Source of the DNA: Kaistella gelatinilytica
GTDB lineage: Bacteria > Bacteroidota > Bacteroidia > Flavobacteriales > Weeksellaceae
DNA length: 64,000 nucleotides
Direction of reading: 5' to 3'
Assembly: GCF_015679325.1 (NCBI RefSeq)
Contig: NZ_JADPVI010000002.1
Location: 238,798 to 302,797, forward strand
The notes under the pieces were generated by a model, which was not told the origin of the DNA, did not search any database, and saw nothing but the letters and a program-made list of their open reading frames with translations. Shown here piece by piece: positions 34,602 to 43,817 of this stretch; position 1 is the stretch's first letter; every line of letters begins with the position of its first letter. The position numbers were made by a program, and so were the translations under genes.

Positions 34602-37600
34602 TTATTTCCGGATTTTTCGGCTTAAAACTTCTCCAGATCTTAAAGTCGCTTTTACAACAAAAACACCTTCGATGAATTGTTGCGCTGAGAAACGCCATTC
34701 TTTTTGAGAACCGCTTCTCTTCAGCATCAGTCTTCCACTCGCGTCGAAAACTTCAACAGCAGTAATATTCTGTCCCGCATTGCGCACCACGAAATCGGTA
34801 CCGTCTTTATAAACAACGAGCGTTTCTCTAACATTTGAATCGGTCGCAAGCACGGTTTCCGGCAAGTAAACAATTTCGAATCTTCCGGTACTCGGTCCTG
34901 CATTTGCAGCGAAAGTATAACTTCCCGCACTGAGGTTGGTCATAATACCAGTCTGCTTGTCTTTCAAGTAAATAATTTGACCATTGGCGAATATACCCTC
35001 ATTTTCAGCCAGAGCGATGGTGTAATTACCAGTAGCAAAATGTTGGCTTCCCAAAATTATTTTATCGGTCTGAACGAAATCGGGTCTGCCCTCGATCTGC
35101 AACTGGTGGTCTTCTGCTAAACTGTAGAACATATCGGAACTTGAAACATTAAGTTCAGAATCATCCATCCCGAAACTGGTAGAACCTTCATTCAAATAAA
35201 CGAGCGCAATGGTATTAACGGCATTCGTTGGAGAGATCAGTCGCAGCCAGTACCTGTTGACTTCGGGAGCAGCATCTTTGCTAAAGAATTTTACACCCGT
35301 ATTATCAACAACGCGGACCGAATTATTAAAAGTTAATGTTTGACCCGCAGATGGTGTTTTTACCATGAATCCCTGGGCTACTTTCGCAATATTATTGGGA
35401 ACTTTCGAACCAATAACTTGTGACGTCGGCAATATAAATCCAGCCGCATTTCCTGTATTCAAAACGGCATTATAAACGGCATAAGCACGACCGGCATAGT
35501 TGTTTCCTTCTTGAACATAAACATTATTGGCACCATTGTCCCAAAAATAGAAGGTAGAGGATATTTTTGACGAGCCATTCAACGTGTACAACGCCTGCAG
35601 ATCGATATTAGACGCATAAGGATTCCCCACCAGATTATAACCGTGTGTATTATTCGTATACGCGAGAGGGAAAGTCACCACGCCATTCCCAAGTGGACCT
35701 TTAAATTCAGCATCCTTATTATCGGCAGCAACGTGGGCAACACTGGGTTCTTTCACCGCAAGACCTCTCCCCGCAATATAAGCGCCGGAAGAATTGTAGA
35801 AGAAATTATTGGTCTCGTTGTGATAGAGAATATAAGGATAAGTGGCGGTCGTAGGGACGCCGGGATAAAGCGTTTTCAAGCTCTGCCCCACCACTGGTGA
35901 AATTAAATAATTGTATTCATCTCTGGTCGAAACGCTGCGGAACTTGATGTTTCTTCTTGCCGTTACCGAACCTGAATTGGCTGGGATAGGATTGTCTGTA
36001 ACCTGTTTAAGATTCCCATCAGATTCAATGACAACATTATCAACTCCAGCATTGTTGACCAATCCGTTTTGAATGGTCAGAGAGCCATTCCCATTAATGG
36101 TTAGTTTACCTGAAGGCGATTCTATTTTAACCACTTTAGCCAAACCCTTTAAACCCGACCTAATATTGACTGGTTGTTTGATGAGGACGCACTTCGTAAT
36201 ATCAGGAACGTCACCAACAGGTTGCCAATTGGTCACAGCCCAATCCGTGGAAGCAGTATCCCATACTTTATTGTTATTCTGTACGGCAATTACTCCGGTA
36301 CTTGTACAGCCATTACTTAGGGTTGCCAAAGCAGAAATATTCCACGATGCGATGGTTTGAAGTTGAATATCAGTTGGTTTGAGACAGACTGAGGAAGTTG
36401 GTGTCCCATTAACGTAAGGCGTAGTACAGTTTGATTGGTAAATCCCAATATTAGGAGCCGTCCACACAAAAGAAGTATTTAAAGGTTTGTCTCCGTATAG
36501 TTTGATATTATCGAGCGCAACCCCGTCTCCCCAATACGCTATATATCGGAACCTGATCTGAAGATTTGGGATATTTCTATATGCTGCTAAATCAATACTT
36601 TGTTGAGAAAACAGCGTTCCGATCCCCAAACTGTAATCATATGTTTTTACAGGAGTCCAGATAGTCCCTCCATTGGTTGAAACTTCAACAAAAAGACTCT
36701 CGACCGTACCTCCTGCAAGAGTCGAGGTATCACCGTAAAAAGAGTAAAACGCAGAGAAATTCAATTTTAACGTCGTAAAACCTGTCGTGTCATAACTCCC
36801 TGTGCTCGTCAATATGGTGTGTATCGTTCTTGTATTGTAATCTGAAGTTGCAAAGGCAAATTTATTACCACCAAAACCTGAACTGACGGCTGGTTTCCAG
36901 ATAGATCCCAGTGGAGTAAAGATGCTGCCTTGATTTTGCCACTGCGTTTGTCCAACTGTAGAATTATCACCCGGCCCTGTTGAAACCCCAAAAACGCCTA
37001 AGCCGGAATCGAAATTTTCTTCTATAAGGATGATTTCCTCCTGCTCTGCAGCGGAAGTTAGCTTTAAAGTATTATCGTCTCCACAAAAGTTGGCATTGCC
37101 GGGTGGAAGATCAAAAGAAATATTTGGGATGGGTCTGATTCTGGCCACCACAGGTCTTCTAAAAATAGATTCACACGTACCGTTAAATGCAGTAACATAG
37201 TAAGTTGTTGTTGCGCTTATAGCAGGGGTAGTATAGGAAGCGTTCAACGATCCATCTACCGCAGTTTGTGCTAAAAGATTTCCGCCGGTTACGGCATCAT
37301 ACCATCGGAGATTGGTTGTACCTGCAGTTCCTTTACCTGAAAGAGTAAGTGCGCCGGGACCACAAAAGATGGCATTGCTCACCGTCTGTAAGTTGGCTGC
37401 ACAATTAGCGACAACGGTAATGGTATAATCTTCTGCTTCACCATATTGGATCCCGGTAAAATTCTGGCAGGAGTCGTAGGTGTCATTTCCATTATAACCT
37501 GTGGGCTGCCCTGCATCCGCGAACCGAAAATTTCTGATTCTTATGGTATAATCTCCCGGTGCAGTGCCCGCTGGGATTACAATTCCAAAAGTGGTAGAAA

Positions 37601-39806
37601 TAGCTCTCGTTCCACTTGATGTATAAACCAGTTCACTGGTTGAAGTTACTGGACCCGTATTATTAAATAACCCATTTTTGTTCCAGTCTACCCAGGCTTT
37701 GAAGATAGAATCTACGCCATTGCTTTGCACAAAAACATTAATTCCTTCGCCTGCTGCCTGTATGGTCTTGTTAGGCAAACCTGTAAAATCTTGATACCCT
37801 CCACTAAAACCACTATTGTTATTTTGTACATCATTGAGTGTGCCTAAAAAACGGACATCTGTAATATAAGTATTTTCAGGAGTGTCAGTTGTCGGTTTGC
37901 AATAGATTGATGGACAAGCAACTGCAGCCGTTTTGAAGGACCAGATTAAAGGAGTTCCGGTAGTGATCCCACAACCGTTACGAGGTACAACTTTCCAATA
38001 ATAGGTGGTATTAGAAAGTAAAGTTCCAGTAGTATAGTTCGTCGTTGCAACGTTAGAAGTGATACTTCCCGGCAAAGTTCCGGCTCCGAAATAGACATCA
38101 TATGAAGTTGCGCCTGCCGCTGCACTCCATGATATACTTGTAGTCGATGTTGTACCGGTGTAACATACATTTGAAGAGGTATTTGCTGGAATTGGATTTC
38201 CTGCAACTGCATTCAAACTGGAAGATATTGTTACAACCACACTTCCCTCAATTCCCCAACATCCTCCAGCAGATCGAGCTCGAAAATAATAGGTTCCAGA
38301 TGCAGCTACAGTTTGAGAGGATGACGGTGTTGCAACTGATGTTCCTCCCGATGTAGTGCCTTGAAAATAAATGATGCCATCAGTTCCACCCGAGGCGGTT
38401 ATTGTAGTACTTCCGCAAAAAGTGCCACCACCAGAAACGGTCGTGGCCGCTGGTGCCGGGTTTACAGTTACCGTAATAGTAAAAGCTGGTCCGGCGCAAG
38501 AACCTGTAGTAGCGGTTGGTGTCACTAAATACTGTACAGATCCTGCAGTACTAGTACTTGGATTAGTTAAAACCTGATTAATTACCGAACCACTTCCCGC
38601 ACTTGCACCTGTGATGGTACCCGTTATCGTACCAATAGTCCAAGTGTAGGTACTTGGAACACTTGATGTAAGGGTTATATTTGTACTTGTTCCACTACAA
38701 GTACTAGCTGTAGCCGGATTAGTAATTATTGGTCTTGGTGAAGTAATTGTAACATCGCTAGAGGAAGATCCACAACTACCATTAGTTACTGTCCATCTTA
38801 AAACTAACGGAGTACCTGGTACAATACCAGTAACGCCCGAAGTTGGAGAAGTAGGAGTTGTAACTGAACCTGATCCCGAAACTACAGTCCATGCACCAGT
38901 TGCAGGTGAGGAGACTGCCGCGGCTGCTAGCGTTGCTGTCGTTGCACATGTTGCCAACGTCTGATTGGGTCCGGCAGAATAAGTGGGGCAATACGTGATT
39001 TTTATTTGGCCACTACCACCCAAACCGCCGTTTGGCGATGCACTTCCCGTTCCTTTCTTGGCTCCTGATCCTCCAGCGCCAATACCTCCCGGATTTCCTT
39101 GTACACCATTAGTATTGATTCCATTTGCGCCGACATATCCATTTGCAGGAGCTGACCCACCGACATTTGCAACCGCATTATTTCCACCGCTATTACCAGC
39201 ACTTGAGCCTCCACCACCACTATCAGAAGTAGTTGAGGTTGATGTTCCCCCACTGCCGCCATAAGTAGTAATTGATGTTCCACCAATATTCCCTGCGGTG
39301 GGTGCAGCAGAACCGAAACCATTAGTAGCAAAAGCAAAAAGTGATGCGCCATTACCACCAATAGCAAGAATTGAGGAATTATTTATAAACCAGGACGAAC
39401 TCCCATTATTAAATGTACTTTCACTGCCATCACCCCCACTTCCAATAAATAAATTGTATATCGTTCCAGGTACAACTGTAATTGTTGATTTTACAAATCC
39501 TCCTCCAGAACCACCTCCCCCTGTCGCAGACTGTCCGGGTGATTTCACTCCCTGTCCGCCACCGCCTGCACCCCAAACCTCAACAGTGACGGAGGTCACG
39601 CCAATAGGTGCTGTCCACGTTCCTGCACCAGGTGTTGTGAAAGTAATGGTTGTCTGCGCAAAAACATTAGAACTGATAAAGAGCGTTATCAATCCCACTA
39701 AGAGCGTCGTTTTGATTTTAATTTTGTGAGTAGGTAAAATAATATCTCCTAGAAAAGAGAAAGATGCCGCGAATTGCGATTTTAAAGTCGGTAAAGGTAT
39801 ATGCAT
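34602..39806 (-). CDS. T9SS-secreted glycine-rich/GEVED multidomain surface protein
   Basis: The 1734-residue protein has an unusually long N-terminal region before the hydrophobic core of the signal peptide (cleavage near NVFAQ, residue 51). Next is a glycine-rich domain (about 55-272, VTVEVWGAGGGG, GSGGGFVKST) like those of cell-surface lectin-type proteins. Ig-like and fibronectin-like repeats (about 275-630) and a GEVED domain (about 635-790, AWVDWNKNGLFNN, QYGEAEDYTITV) follow, then an Ig-like and a jelly-roll segment. The shared array module begins at about 1180 ([24 protein letters not shown]). The tail is VEVFDASGRLMLK to SRKIRK. The gene has its own terminator. It is likely a surface adhesin; the ligand is unknown. 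Confidence 0.8.
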   Translation of the reverse strand: MHIPLPTLKSQFAASFSFLGDIILPTHKIKIKTTLLVGLITLFISSNVFAQTTITFTTPGAGTWTAPIGVTSVTVEVWGAGGGGQGVKSPGQSATGGGGSGGGFVKSTITVVPGTIYNLFIGSGGDGSESTFNNGSSSWFINNSSILAIGGNGASLFAFATNGFGSAAPTAGNIGGTSITTYGGSGGTSTSTTSDSGGGGSSAGNSGGNNAVANVGGSAPANGYVGANGINTNGVQGNPGGIGAGGSGAKKGTGSASPNGGLGGSGQIKITYCPTYSAGPNQTLATCATTATLAAAAVSSPATGAWTVVSGSGSVTTPTSPTSGVTGIVPGTPLVLRWTVTNGSCGSSSSDVTITSPRPIITNPATASTCSGTSTNITLTSSVPSTYTWTIGTITGTITGASAGSGSVINQVLTNPSTSTAGSVQYLVTPTATTGSCAGPAFTITVTVNPAPAATTVSGGGTFCGSTTITASGGTDGIIYFQGTTSGGTSVATPSSSQTVAASGTYYFRARSAGGCWGIEGSVVVTISSSLNAVAGNPIPANTSSNVCYTGTTSTTSISWSAAAGATSYDVYFGAGTLPGSITSNVATTNYTTGTLLSNTTYYWKVVPRNGCGITTGTPLIWSFKTAAVACPSIYCKPTTDTPENTYITDVRFLGTLNDVQNNNSGFSGGYQDFTGLPNKTIQAAGEGINVFVQSNGVDSIFKAWVDWNKNGLFNNTGPVTSTSELVYTSSGTRAISTTFGIVIPAGTAPGDYTIRIRNFRFADAGQPTGYNGNDTYDSCQNFTGIQYGEAEDYTITVVANCAANLQTVSNAIFCGPGALTLSGKGTAGTTNLRWYDAVTGGNLLAQTAVDGSLNASYTTPAISATTTYYVTAFNGTCESIFRRPVVARIRPIPNISFDLPPGNANFCGDDNTLKLTSAAEQEEIILIEENFDSGLGVFGVSTGPGDNSTVGQTQWQNQGSIFTPLGSIWKPAVSSGFGGNKFAFATSDYNTRTIHTILTSTGSYDTTGFTTLKLNFSAFYSFYGDTSTLAGGTVESLFVEVSTNGGTIWTPVKTYDYSLGIGTLFSQQSIDLAAYRNIPNLQIRFRYIAYWGDGVALDNIKLYGDKPLNTSFVWTAPNIGIYQSNCTTPYVNGTPTSSVCLKPTDIQLQTIASWNISALATLSNGCTSTGVIAVQNNNKVWDTASTDWAVTNWQPVGDVPDITKCVLIKQPVNIRSGLKGLAKVVKIESPSGKLTINGNGSLTIQNGLVNNAGVDNVVIESDGNLKQVTDNPIPANSGSVTARRNIKFRSVSTRDEYNYLISPVVGQSLKTLYPGVPTTATYPYILYHNETNNFFYNSSGAYIAGRGLAVKEPSVAHVAADNKDAEFKGPLGNGVVTFPLAYTNNTHGYNLVGNPYASNIDLQALYTLNGSSKISSTFYFWDNGANNVYVQEGNNYAGRAYAVYNAVLNTGNAAGFILPTSQVIGSKVPNNIAKVAQGFMVKTPSAGQTLTFNNSVRVVDNTGVKFFSKDAAPEVNRYWLRLISPTNAVNTIALVYLNEGSTSFGMDDSELNVSSSDMFYSLAEDHQLQIEGRPDFVQTDKIILGSQHFATGNYTIALAENEGIFANGQIIYLKDKQTGIMTNLSAGSYTFAANAGPSTGRFEIVYLPETVLATDSNVRETLVVYKDGTDFVVRNAGQNITAVEVFDASGRLMLKRSGSQKEWRFSAQQFIEGVFVVKATLRSGEVLSRKIRK

Positions 39807-40351
39807 ATAAAAAATGTGTTTTTATTTTTTATATCCATCATTGTGTTAAGAAGTGTTAAATATATGTGTTTTTTTCATTATGTTGAACTAAAAGGAAAAA
39901 ATAATTTATTATGATTTAAGAATTCTACAAAGGCCCTTGCATTTAACTTCTGTATATCAATAGATTAACCTAAAAATAGAGGTGTAAAAAATTTTTGGCA
40001 CTTCACGGTACACTTTATTTAACCAGGCATTTCATGTGTATTGCAATACTTTTTTAATTCAAAATAGTGATCTTTTTATTGAATTGAAATGTTTTAAGGT
40101 AAATATTTATACAGAAAAATAAAGTATTGATCTATATGCTTATAAAAAAGCAATTTATTTCAGTCGATAAAATGTACGACCTGTTTTTAAAAACTTAATG
40201 ACATAATCTCAAGAAACTTCAATGTGATCAATAAATGATCGGTTTTAAACCGATCTGAATTCGTTAAAATTCAGTGGTTAAAACATTTCCCAGAAAATCT
40301 TATTGACCTAATACTTTCAGATACACCCAAAATTTCTTAGTACCGTTAGTA
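39807..40351. other. Intergenic region upstream of the 34602-39806 gene
   Basis: This is about 545 bp of AT-rich spacer. It holds a perfect 12-base palindrome GTATTGCAATAC (40038-40049) and the inverted repeat at 40237-40255. The gene's promoter must lie here; TATATTTA near 39890 resembles a -7 box but lacks the final G. No gene is seen on either strand. Confidence 0.5.
40237..40255. repeat. Perfect 9-bp inverted repeat
   Basis: GATCGGTTT and AAACCGATC flank a single T. It lies in the long spacer, about 430 bp upstream of the 39806 start and about 97 bp beyond the hairpin terminator of the preceding gene. It could be an operator or a cruciform; there is no U-tract, so a terminator is less likely. 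Confidence 0.4.
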
Positions 40352-40383
40352 CCAAAAAAAAGCGCCTTTAAAAAAGACGCTTT
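40352..40383 (-). terminator. Hairpin terminator after the 40405-43656 gene
   Basis: AAAGCGCCTTT (40359-40369) pairs with AAAGACGCTTT (40373-40383) with one mismatch. On the minus strand the stem is followed by a run of eight T (40354-40361), a good rho-independent terminator 22 bp past the stop. Confidence 0.75.
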
Positions 40384-40404
40384 GATGAAATGAAGTTTTT
40401 TATT

Positions 40405-43400
40405 CTAATTTCTAATTTTACGGGTCAAAACTGTTCTCGTTTTTAATGTGGCCTTGACGAGGAAAATACCGTTAAGCAAGCGCTGTGCAGGAAAACGCCA
40501 TTCTTTTTGAGAACCCTTGAGTTCAAGGATCAGTCGGCCACTGGTGTCAAAAACCTCCACATTGCTTATGTTTTCTGCAGCATTTCGCACCACGATTTCA
40601 GCTCCGTCTTTATAAACAATAAGTGTTTCTTTTACTGCAGCATTAGTTGCAAGAATCGTCTCAGGTTTATAAATAATTTCAAATCGGCCGGTACTTTCGC
40701 CTGCAAGAGCGGCGAAGGTATAAATGCCCAGACTTAAATTTGTAATTATACCGGTCTGCTTGTCTTTGAGATAAATATTTTGTCCGTTGGCGAAGATGCC
40801 TTCTGCGGTATCAATAGCAATAGTATATTGACCATCCACAAAATGTTGAGTTCCTAATGGAATAATGTCAGTATTTTGCAAACTGCTTCTTCCATTAATG
40901 GCTACTTTTTCCTCTTCGGCCATGCTGTAAATAACATCTGACCCGCCCATAGAACGCGAGTCTTCTGGTCCAAATAAATTATTTCCTGCTGGATAATGCA
41001 CTACAGCAATTGTTGAGGTGATGCCGGATGGCGCGGTCATTTTCAGCCAGTATCGATCATCTTGAACAGCTGAACCGCTCTTACCAAGAAAATCAGTAGC
41101 AGAAGTACCATTTGTTCGAATGCTGTTATTAAAATTAAAATTATAGTTGGCAATTAAAGATCTTGTCATTAAACCCTGTCCTACTTTTACGATATTAGTG
41201 GGCGTTTTACTTCCAGAGGTGGCCTTAGTTCCTGTTCCATTGATGCCGCTAAGTACGTTAAAAAGGGCATAAGATTGTCCCAAATAACCACTTCCCTGCT
41301 GAGCTGTTTGCGTATTTCCGTTATTATCCCAGAAATAAAAGGTAGAACTGATATTGGGCGATGTAGTTGGTGAACTGCCTGTTTTACCTCCATTAACTTC
41401 ATATAATTTTAAAAGATCAATATTGGAGGCATAAGGATTTCCGACTAAATTAAAACCAAAAATATTTACACTGGTATCTTTGTTTGTAATACCAATGCCT
41501 ATATTTCCATTTTGTGGTACTCCTTTAAACAAAGCGGTTACCGTATTGGCACCAGTTCCCGTTGGCTCTTTAACAGCCAAACCTCTACCCGGAATATTGA
41601 CACCGGAAGAATTATAAAACATATTATTGGTTTCATTATGATACAAAACAAAAGTGGTACCTGGATAAATAGTCTTATAAGATTCTCCAGCTTGAAATGC
41701 GACAGGTGTACCCAAGTAGTTATATTGATTTCGCAACGCGCCGATTTTGATATCCCTTTTTGAGGTGATATTTCCTGAATTTATTGCAGTATTATCATTT
41801 TGTATCAAATTACCATCACTTTCAATCATAAATGAACCATTGTTATTGAGTTTATTTTCTAATCGCACTACATTACCTGGATTAATTACCACTGCCTTGG
41901 ATGGAAGAACTTCACATTCGCAAGCGGTTAAATTACCCGTAAAATCAGCATTAATGATAGCTTTTTCTTCAATTATAGGTATTGAAGTATCATTATTCGC
42001 TGAATTCTTCCAACCAGTCGATCCTGTTCCAGTATAAGTTTTAAAAATTGCGTTGGCTGTAGAAACAGTTACATCATCGATGAGCCATAGTCTTGTATTG
42101 TTGTTACTCGTCGCAGTAATTCTAAAAGCCAAATTAGTAAAATTACTACTACTGAGAAGTTTAAGTTTTACAGCCGAAATTTTTCCTACTCCTCCAATAG
42201 GTAAATTGTTACCATCGTACGTTCCTTCTAAATATGACCCTGAGGTAAATGAGAAACGTGAGTTTCTGGGTGTCACTAAATTATTTCCTCTAATTTCAAC
42301 TTCAGATGACCAAGAATTAGTTATTGGATCTAGAACCTCTAGTTTAACCACATCATTGTTATCAAAAATAGCACCACTCGTTGAAGAAAATGCAGCCACA
42401 TTAAAGCTTATAGACACCCCTTTTTCATTGGTTACATCAACTGGTCCAAAATTAACAGTAGAAGTTTCTCCTCTAATGTACCAGGAAGAATTGCTACTTG
42501 TAAATAAATTATAATTGGTAGTATCGGTACCAGGTCCATAGAGTCTTGTACCACCTCCGCCTAAATTGTTTGAGTTGGAAGCAGTACTATTTCTACTGTA
42601 GCCTGAAACTTTATTGAACGTGCTTGTCCCATCTGCAATTGAAGATAAACTCTGGATTCCCGATTCCATTGTATTATTCTTGAAAGGAAGATCTTCTGAT
42701 TTGCAACTTGCTCCTCTTCCCTCTAAATAATAACTATACGGGGAAGGATCTGCATTTGAAAAAATGTTGAGTAAAGCCGAACTTTTACCATCAGAAGATG
42801 GATTAAATCGTACTGTAAAATCTTTAGTACCTCCTAGACTACTCACAGTGGTTGGTAAGGCTCCAACGATTGAAAAATCTGCAGCATTAAGCCCCGTAAA
42901 ATTAATAGCGGAAATATTTAGAACTGCAGCTCCATTGTTCTGTATTCTGAAAACGCGATCGGAATATCCGGTAGTACTTATAGAGGAAGTGATCACCATG
43001 CCGAAATCAGTACCATAGATAGTAGCTGCTGGTGAATTTACCGGAATCTGAGTTAAAACATTGGTGGTATTATAACCAAAGACATTAATTTTTGGACTCC
43101 GACTTGTAATCACCAATTTATCAAGTCTGATATTAGAATTGATATTATCACATTTAATTTTGATTTTTACAGTAGAATTATTGTCTGCAGAATTATCTAA
43201 AGTAAAATTCTCTGTTCTTGCATCTGAAAAGAAGATAATAAAATTAAAAAGATCCATCGTTAGCAATGATGTTCCATAGCCAGAACCTGTGTTTGCGTAT
43301 AAATCCCAATCTCCTTGATTTAAAAATCCATAATTAACCTCTCCATACCATGAGACATTAATTCCATTATATCCTGAAGTATCAATAGTAAGTTCCACGT

Positions 43401-43656
43401 AAGACCCTTCATCACTTGTATTTAATACTCTACTCCCATTTGTTCCATTCGTGTAAGAAGGAGCCGTTTGAATTCCTGATGAATTGTAGTATTTTAGCGA
43501 AGGAGCTCCAATGGCTCCTGCATTCGGATTTAAATTATCAGTAAAATCATAAGTGGCCAATGTAGTTTGAGCTTGAGAAATCGTGGAAATAAGCAATCCC
43601 ATAAAAAGGAATTTTCTACAAAATTCTGCAAAGAAATTGAAGTAAATAATTTTCAT
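40405..43656 (-). CDS. T9SS-secreted protein with choice-of-anchor D domain
   Basis: The 1083-residue protein has a signal peptide of about 30 residues (ending TISQAQ), a beta-sandwich N-terminal domain, and a choice-of-anchor D/ASPM-SPD-2-Hydin-like domain (about 215-318, FRIQNNGAAVLNISAINFTG). A jelly-roll-like segment leads to the shared array module at about 545 (FMIESDGNLIQNDN, VLYHNETNNMFYNSSG, GFNLVGNPYASNIDL). The tail VEVFDTSGRLILELKGSQ to TRKIRN closely resembles that of the 34602-39806 protein, while the module before it resembles the 43818-45419 protein. It is probably secreted and surface-attached; no catalytic motif was seen. Confidence 0.8.
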   Translation of the reverse strand: MKIIYFNFFAEFCRKFLFMGLLISTISQAQTTLATYDFTDNLNPNAGAIGAPSLKYYNSSGIQTAPSYTNGTNGSRVLNTSDEGSYVELTIDTSGYNGINVSWYGEVNYGFLNQGDWDLYANTGSGYGTSLLTMDLFNFIIFFSDARTENFTLDNSADNNSTVKIKIKCDNINSNIRLDKLVITSRSPKINVFGYNTTNVLTQIPVNSPAATIYGTDFGMVITSSISTTGYSDRVFRIQNNGAAVLNISAINFTGLNAADFSIVGALPTTVSSLGGTKDFTVRFNPSSDGKSSALLNIFSNADPSPYSYYLEGRGASCKSEDLPFKNNTMESGIQSLSSIADGTSTFNKVSGYSRNSTASNSNNLGGGGTRLYGPGTDTTNYNLFTSSNSSWYIRGETSTVNFGPVDVTNEKGVSISFNVAAFSSTSGAIFDNNDVVKLEVLDPITNSWSSEVEIRGNNLVTPRNSRFSFTSGSYLEGTYDGNNLPIGGVGKISAVKLKLLSSSNFTNLAFRITATSNNNTRLWLIDDVTVSTANAIFKTYTGTGSTGWKNSANNDTSIPIIEEKAIINADFTGNLTACECEVLPSKAVVINPGNVVRLENKLNNNGSFMIESDGNLIQNDNTAINSGNITSKRDIKIGALRNQYNYLGTPVAFQAGESYKTIYPGTTFVLYHNETNNMFYNSSGVNIPGRGLAVKEPTGTGANTVTALFKGVPQNGNIGIGITNKDTSVNIFGFNLVGNPYASNIDLLKLYEVNGGKTGSSPTTSPNISSTFYFWDNNGNTQTAQQGSGYLGQSYALFNVLSGINGTGTKATSGSKTPTNIVKVGQGLMTRSLIANYNFNFNNSIRTNGTSATDFLGKSGSAVQDDRYWLKMTAPSGITSTIAVVHYPAGNNLFGPEDSRSMGGSDVIYSMAEEEKVAINGRSSLQNTDIIPLGTQHFVDGQYTIAIDTAEGIFANGQNIYLKDKQTGIITNLSLGIYTFAALAGESTGRFEIIYKPETILATNAAVKETLIVYKDGAEIVVRNAAENISNVEVFDTSGRLILELKGSQKEWRFPAQRLLNGIFLVKATLKTRTVLTRKIRN

Positions 43657-43766
43657 CGTAAGTGTATTTGTGTGGATATAAAATTACGATAAGCGTGTAA
43701 ATTAATAGAGGGTGAAAACACCCTTTCATAAAATATTATTAACAGGAATTAATAATTTAGGAAAAG

Positions 43767-43794
43767 AAAAAGCCAGACTCTTGTCTGGCTTTTT
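43767..43794 (-). terminator. Strong hairpin terminator after the 43818-45419 gene
   Basis: AAAAAGCCAGAC (43767-43778) pairs perfectly with GTCTGGCTTTTT (43783-43794) around TCTT. T-runs lie on both strands. It is 24 bp past the stop codon and separates this gene from the next secreted-protein gene. Confidence 0.85.
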
Positions 43795-43817
43795 AAAAAT
43801 CGTCGATAAAAATTTAT

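Noticed and set aside
39298-39729. 143-residue proline-rich plus-strand ORF
   Set aside because: It is the antisense shadow of the glycine-rich domain of the 34602-39806 gene.
42053-42514. 153-residue plus-strand ORF
   Set aside because: It is antisense to the 40405-43656 secreted protein and has no recognisable features.
24987-43719. Recurrent AGAGG(G)TGAAAAC sequence at 24987, 34336 and 43707
   Set aside because: One copy lies inside the possible small ORF and the others differ in position relative to genes, so chance in AT-rich DNA cannot be excluded.
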